Shown here: positions 49,813-53,475 of the stretch, piece after piece
Layout: every line of letters starts with the position of its first letter
Numbering within the stretch: position 1 is the first letter of the stretch
Assembly: GCA_964636325.1 (NCBI GenBank)
Contig: CAZWRV010000040.1
Span: 1-53,475 of the forward strand
DNA length: 53,475 nucleotides
Reading direction: 5' to 3'
Origin: CAZWRV01 sp964636325
GTDB taxonomy: Bacteria > Verrucomicrobiota > Lentisphaeria > Victivallales > GWF2-50-93
Translations under genes and position numbers: made by a program
The notes under the pieces: model-generated
Database searches by the model: none
What the model was told of the DNA's origin: nothing
What the model saw: the letters and a program-made list of their open reading frames with translations, nothing else

Positions 49813-51066
49813 TTGGCAGGTTGGCCGATGATTAGATTCCGCAGGATGCTTTTCGGACGCTACGACTACGCGACGTTTCTGACGTTCATGGCGTATGCGG
49901 CGGGGTCGGTCGTGGTGCCTGTGGCGCTGGTCGATCTGGCGCACGAGCTAGGATTTTCGCTTGAGAAGGGCGGCATGGCGGAGGGCGGCCTGCTTCATCT
50001 GGGGCGGAGCTGCGCGCTGATGGTGTCGATGGTGCTCTGCGGGTTCGCCGCGGGGCACTGGGGGAAGCGCCGGACTTTCGGCTGGTCAATTGTTCTTCTT
50101 GCCGTGGGCATGGGTCTCTGTTCGGCGTCTCCGAACTATTCGTTCCTTTTCTTCGCGCTCATGATCGCCGGATTCGGAGAAGGAGTCATCGAAGGCCTTG
50201 CGACTCCGTTCGTGAAGGATCTTCATCCGGATGAACCTGGCCGCTACATCAACTTCACCCACGGCTTCTGGTCGGTGGGCGTCCTGTTCACTGTTCTGAT
50301 CTCGGGCTGGCTGCTCGCGCTGGGCGTGTCATGGCGCTGGATGACCGGCGGAGTGATGGCCCTGGCGATTATACCCGCCTGGATGATACTCGTCCAGACA
50401 ACCAGATCGATGAGATATCCGGATCATCCCGAGCCGGTCCATTGGACGACGACCTGGGACCATGCGAAGGCAATCCTGCGTGATTCGCGCTTCTGGATAT
50501 TCTTTGCGGCTATGTTCGTCGCCGGCGGCGGCGAGTTCGGGCTGACCTTCTGGGCGGCCTCATACATTCAATTGAACTTCTCGTCCACGGCCTGGGGCGG
50601 CGGGCTGGGGACGGCGTTCTTCGCGGCGGGGATGGTTGTCGGGCGGACGGGCTGGGGTTTCCTTCTGCACCAACGGCACATGTGCGGCCTGATAGTTTTT
50701 TCCGCCTTGGGCGGGACTCTCGTGACCTTGCTCTTTCCGGTTCTCACATCCCTATGGTTGCTTTTCATCCTTCTGTTCGTGGCGGGGATCGCGTCGGCAC
50801 CGTTCTGGCCGAGCGTGCAGAGCTACTGCGCCGACTGCATGCCGAAGGCGGACACCACCATTCTTTTCATCCTGCTTTCCTGCGCCGGAGTTCCGGGTTG
50901 CGGTGTCTGCACCTGGCTGATGGGCTGGATCGGGAACCAATGGGGCCTGCGCGGCGCATTCTACGTGATTCCGATCTGCTACCTGATCCTGGCGGGGCTG
51001 GTCACGTTCGGATGGTGGCGTCAGCGTCGGAGGCCGCGGACTGATGCCGGGCCGGCGGCGGCATGA
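49813..51066 (+). CDS. MFS transporter
   Basis: 417 residues as listed from TTG 49813; an ATG at 49828 ('MIRFRRMLFGRYDYATF') is also possible. Twelve hydrophobic helices are visible. The cytoplasmic loop between TM2 and TM3 has the MFS-like 'GHWGKRRTFGWSIVLL', and the second half repeats a weaker version. 'IAGFGEGVIEGLATPFVKDL' lies in TM4-5. It resembles the sugar/FucP-like branch only loosely, so the substrate is open. It stands alone, after a CACAAAGGCACTAAGCCACG intergenic repeat near 49720. Confidence 0.85.
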   Translation: MAGWPMIRFRRMLFGRYDYATFLTFMAYAAGSVVVPVALVDLAHELGFSLEKGGMAEGGLLHLGRSCALMVSMVLCGFAAGHWGKRRTFGWSIVLLAVGMGLCSASPNYSFLFFALMIAGFGEGVIEGLATPFVKDLHPDEPGRYINFTHGFWSVGVLFTVLISGWLLALGVSWRWMTGGVMALAIIPAWMILVQTTRSMRYPDHPEPVHWTTTWDHAKAILRDSRFWIFFAAMFVAGGGEFGLTFWAASYIQLNFSSTAWGGGLGTAFFAAGMVVGRTGWGFLLHQRHMCGLIVFSALGGTLVTLLFPVLTSLWLLFILLFVAGIASAPFWPSVQSYCADCMPKADTTILFILLSCAGVPGCGVCTWLMGWIGNQWGLRGAFYVIPICYLILAGLVTFGWWRQRRRPRTDAGPAAA

Positions 51067-51128
51067 CGGGCCGCCGATAATCCCGCAGGAGCCGGAGATC
51101 AACGTCGCATGCACAACGTCTATCCCGT

Positions 51129-51577
51129 TCAATACTTGTCGAAACCCAGTTCACCGCCGGGCACATTGGCGATGGCGCTCCATGTCCAGGTTTGAATGTT
51201 CACTGCTGTTATGCTAAGGGGGCGCGGCCATGGGTTGCAGAAAATGGGGAAGGTGTAGTTGCGGGGCAGGGCACGCGCCCAGCCGCCCTGATCCGACCAG
51301 TTGATGTAGCAGTCGCTGTATGGCACCCAGCGCCCGGATCCGTCAAGGGACACAAGGTTCAGACCTGCGAGCAGATTGCCCCCTGGCGATGCGGCATCAC
51401 CCCCCACTGGTAAGGGGCCCGGAAGGCAAGCCCCGACACACCGTTGGCGGCGCTTGCGTCCATGGAAAACACAAAGGAGCTGCCGAAGCGCTTTATGGTG
51501 CATGTCCGGACTGAGTCCGCAGTCGCTGAAGATATGGATTTTTCGAGGCTGCGCATTCCTGTTCGGTTGTCATCCAT
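51129..51577 (-). pseudogene. frameshifted, 5'-truncated pseudopilin gene
   Basis: One frame from 51577 reads 'FGSSFVFSMDASAANGVSG', then 'LAFRAPYQWG'. After a run of six C (plus strand, about 51396-51402) the sense passes to another frame: 'GDAASPGGNLLAGLNLVSLD', then 'GSGRWVPYSDCYINWSDQGG'. This is the C-terminal half of an H-X9-DG-type pseudopilin, with no N-terminal leader. The frame change at a homopolymer may be real or a sequencing slip. It lies directly behind the next pseudopilin gene. Confidence 0.6.
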
Positions 51578-51604
51578 GAGTTTCTCTTGCGTATTTTTCC
51601 AGTT

Positions 51605-52525
51605 TCAATATGTGCCGTCGTTCGCTCCGACCGGGCCCGGCCAGTTGAGGTAGTCGTAGCGCATCCCGAAGAGCCGTCCGCATTTGCTTTTATTGCGTAA
51701 GCCGGATCCGTTGTAGGTGGGCAGGATGGAGAGAACCCCCACGTAGCTGCAATCCTGCGCCCAGGTGTTCTTCGGAAGATGGTAGTTCTGCCATAGGTCG
51801 CCGTCGGGATCGCAGTTGTCGAGTTCGGTGATGGAAAACCACTTGCAGGAGCCGTCGCCGAACGTGAAATTGCCGCCCTTGCCTCGATGATTGGCCAGCA
51901 TTACGCCCGAGCCGCCCAGCCCGCCGTTCATCCACACGTTGACATAGTCGGAATTGAACACCTTGGGCATGCCCTTGTATGTCTCACCGATCTTGCTCAA
52001 ACGCGTCGTATCCATCATCGCCAGGCTGACAGTGTCGGCACCCCAGCCCCAGGCGAACCAAGTCTGGTACTGATAAGCGCACCCATTGCCAGTCCCTATT
52101 TTCCATACCGTGGTGTCCGCGCTCGGGCAGAATAGGATGCCTGCCTGGTTGATGAAACCTGCGTAAGCGTTCCAAGCACCCAGAGGCGTACCGCAGTAGT
52201 CACTTATATATGTGCGCACCGGTCCGCCAAGAGCTTCCCCGTAAAGCCATTCGCCCGGCGGATGATAGACTGTGCTGTAGGGCAGGCGGTCGTTGTAGTC
52301 CGCGGCGTAGTTTGCGGCGGCGTTGTACTGCTGCTTCATGTTGTTCAGGCAGACGATGCGCCGGCCGCGCTCCTTGGCCTGGCTCAGCGCCGGCAGGAGA
52401 ATCGCCATCAATATCGCGATAATCGCGATGACCACGAGTAATTCGATAAGAGTAAAAACGGCGGCTTTAGCCCCGCAACCTGCGGTCAGCGCGGAGTGCG
52501 TAACCCCTTTTTGGTTTGTTCCCAT
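51605..52525 (-). CDS. pseudopilin-like secreted protein (type II leader)
   Basis: 306 residues. The leader is longer than usual (about 23 residues) before the hydrophobic segment 'FTLIELLVVIAIIAILMAIL', followed by 'LPALSQAKERGRRIVCLNNM'. 'LANHRGKGGNFTFGDGSCKW' is the H-X9-DG block. Aromatic-, Gly- and Asn-rich regions elsewhere suggest an extracellular beta-rich domain. AGGAAA 7 nt upstream supports the ATG at 52525. Same strand as the broken copy behind it and the next pseudopilin before it, so this is a small pseudopilin array. Confidence 0.85.
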   Translation of the reverse strand: MGTNQKGVTHSALTAGCGAKAAVFTLIELLVVIAIIAILMAILLPALSQAKERGRRIVCLNNMKQQYNAAANYAADYNDRLPYSTVYHPPGEWLYGEALGGPVRTYISDYCGTPLGAWNAYAGFINQAGILFCPSADTTVWKIGTGNGCAYQYQTWFAWGWGADTVSLAMMDTTRLSKIGETYKGMPKVFNSDYVNVWMNGGLGGSGVMLANHRGKGGNFTFGDGSCKWFSITELDNCDPDGDLWQNYHLPKNTWAQDCSYVGVLSILPTYNGSGLRNKSKCGRLFGMRYDYLNWPGPVGANDGTY

Positions 52526-52655
52526 GATTGTTTCCTAGAATATATGATCATTTAAATCAATATCGTTCTAAGGCGGGCTTTGCCCGCAACCCAAAATTCA
52601 ATGAATTCCATAGACACATGCACGCTTTTGTGATAGAAGTTTTTAAGAAAGTATC

Positions 52656-53366
52656 CTAATAGCCTGCATTTTTAGACTGCGTGTCCAAGTTGGTCCACAT
52701 GCCGCCGCCGTACCAGTGCAAGGGCCAGCCGTTGGGGGGGCGGTTGTTCAACCAGAGGGCGGCGCCGTTGTGGAGCAGCATGTGGCCGCCTTGTTCGTGC
52801 GCCCAGCGCCGCCGATAGTAGTTGCCGGTGTTGGTGAGCACCACGAGGTAGGCGTCGTCGCGCCGCATGCGCGCGGCATCGGTCACCAGAACCTTCATGT
52901 TTCGCTTCGGGTCGATCAGCACGCCGCGGGGGATGACGTTGTTGGTGAAGCCGTCGCCGCTGTAGCTGGTCACTCGCCGGCTGTTGTAACGGTAGCCGTA
53001 GTGGATGCCTTGCCCGTTGGTCGTGAGCACCGGCGCCCAGCCCTGGCTCGGGCAATTGAAGAGCGACGTGGTAAGATAACGCAGATCCTCGTAAGTCCGC
53101 CATGCGGTGAAAGGAGTGGTGTTGCTGGCATATTCGCAGTCCTCGGTGGCAAGGCTTCCGTCCATGGGGTCGGTCCAGTGATGCGGAACCGTGTTGTCAT
53201 TGTCGTCGTTGTAGGACAAGATGCCAAGGTAGATCTGATGCATGTTAGACAGGCAGATTTTCCGCTTGGCCGACTCCTGCGCCTTCTTCAAGCCTGGCAG
53301 AAGCAGGGAGGCGAGAATGGCGATAATGGCAATTACGACCAGCAGTTCGATGAGCGTGAATGGCAT
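52656..53366 (-). CDS. pseudopilin-like secreted protein, 5' end open to the window edge
   Basis: From the ATG at 53366: 236 residues starting 'MPFTLIELLVVIAIIAILA', then 'LLPGLKKAQESAKRKICLSN', ending with 'HMLLHNGAALWLNNRPP'. The same frame is open upstream to the window edge (53475) and contains a second, degenerate leader ('FPIYRAAFTLIELLACPAEQ'), so the true start may lie outside. The C-terminal His/Gly block is a variant of H-X9-DG. Exported and processed by prepilin peptidase is the expected fate. Confidence 0.82.
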   Translation of the reverse strand: MPFTLIELLVVIAIIAILASLLLPGLKKAQESAKRKICLSNMHQIYLGILSYNDDNDNTVPHHWTDPMDGSLATEDCEYASNTTPFTAWRTYEDLRYLTTSLFNCPSQGWAPVLTTNGQGIHYGYRYNSRRVTSYSGDGFTNNVIPRGVLIDPKRNMKVLVTDAARMRRDDAYLVVLTNTGNYYRRRWAHEQGGHMLLHNGAALWLNNRPPNGWPLHWYGGGMWTNLDTQSKNAGY

Positions 53367-53475
53367 CGAACTTCGTCTTCGCGGTCCGCGGCTGCGGGCC
53401 TGTTCCGCCGGGCACGCCAGCAGTTCTATTAGAGTAAAGGCAGCCCGATAAATCGGGAAGCCTTTACCCCATAGA

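Overview
The window looks like chromosome from a member of the PVC superphylum, most likely a Lentisphaerota (Victivallales-like) bacterium. This is inferred from gene content, not from a marker gene. The signs are several secreted pseudopilin-like proteins with the FTLIELLVVIAIIAIL leader, a Ser/Thr kinase with a zinc ribbon fused to a formylglycine-enzyme-like domain, HEAT-like membrane-anchored paralogs, an M55 peptidase, a GH4 glycosidase, and a very high load of dispersed palindromic repeats. No rRNA, tRNA or CRISPR array was seen.

Left part (1-9300): a lipoprotein, an M55 D-aminopeptidase-like enzyme, a GIDE-LemA fusion and two tandem HEAT-like paralogs. A RAYT transposase (RAYT1) lies between two copies of an inverted-repeat element (family A). 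Broken pieces of an AAA ATPase, a GspE-type ATPase and a beta-propeller protein are scattered between. Positions 9404-15815 hold a surface-glycan group: a GT4 glycosyltransferase, a 1113-residue SGNH hydrolase-carbamoyltransferase fusion and a GT39-like membrane glycosyltransferase.

The most interesting region is 15868-21058. It holds what I read as a decayed diversity-generating retroelement (DGR). There is a large kinase-FGE/C-type-lectin target gene with a variable repeat near its 3' end. There is also a frameshifted N-terminal remnant of a DGR-type reverse transcriptase and a template-repeat remnant. In the 48-nt template/variable alignment, 6 of 7 differences fall on template adenines. 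The target gene also carries an in-frame amber codon (TGG-to-TAG type) between its kinase half and its FGE half. A second RAYT (RAYT2) and a 4 x 125-bp tandem array (family B) sit inside this locus and may have helped break it.

Middle part (21228-33984): a PIG-L deacetylase, a GH4 glycosidase, a nested set of palindromic repeats, a membrane-anchored helical-repeat protein and a pseudopilin with a clear sigma70-type promoter. A five-gene cluster of small single-TM proteins of unknown function follows (three paralogs, then two more). Then come an alkaline phosphatase and a small unknown protein.

Right part (34299-53475): mostly metabolism and transport. It includes a tartrate/D-malate dehydrogenase-like enzyme, a PfkB kinase-amidohydrolase-EFR1 flavodoxin/ferredoxin group, tdh-kbl (threonine to glycine), bioA, an RND efflux adaptor and pump, an MFS transporter, two toxin-antitoxin pairs (Phd/PIN and RHH/RelE-like) and three pseudopilin genes, one broken. 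At least six families of palindromic repeat are dispersed between genes. Two RAYTs, each embedded in a different family, are plausible agents of their spread.
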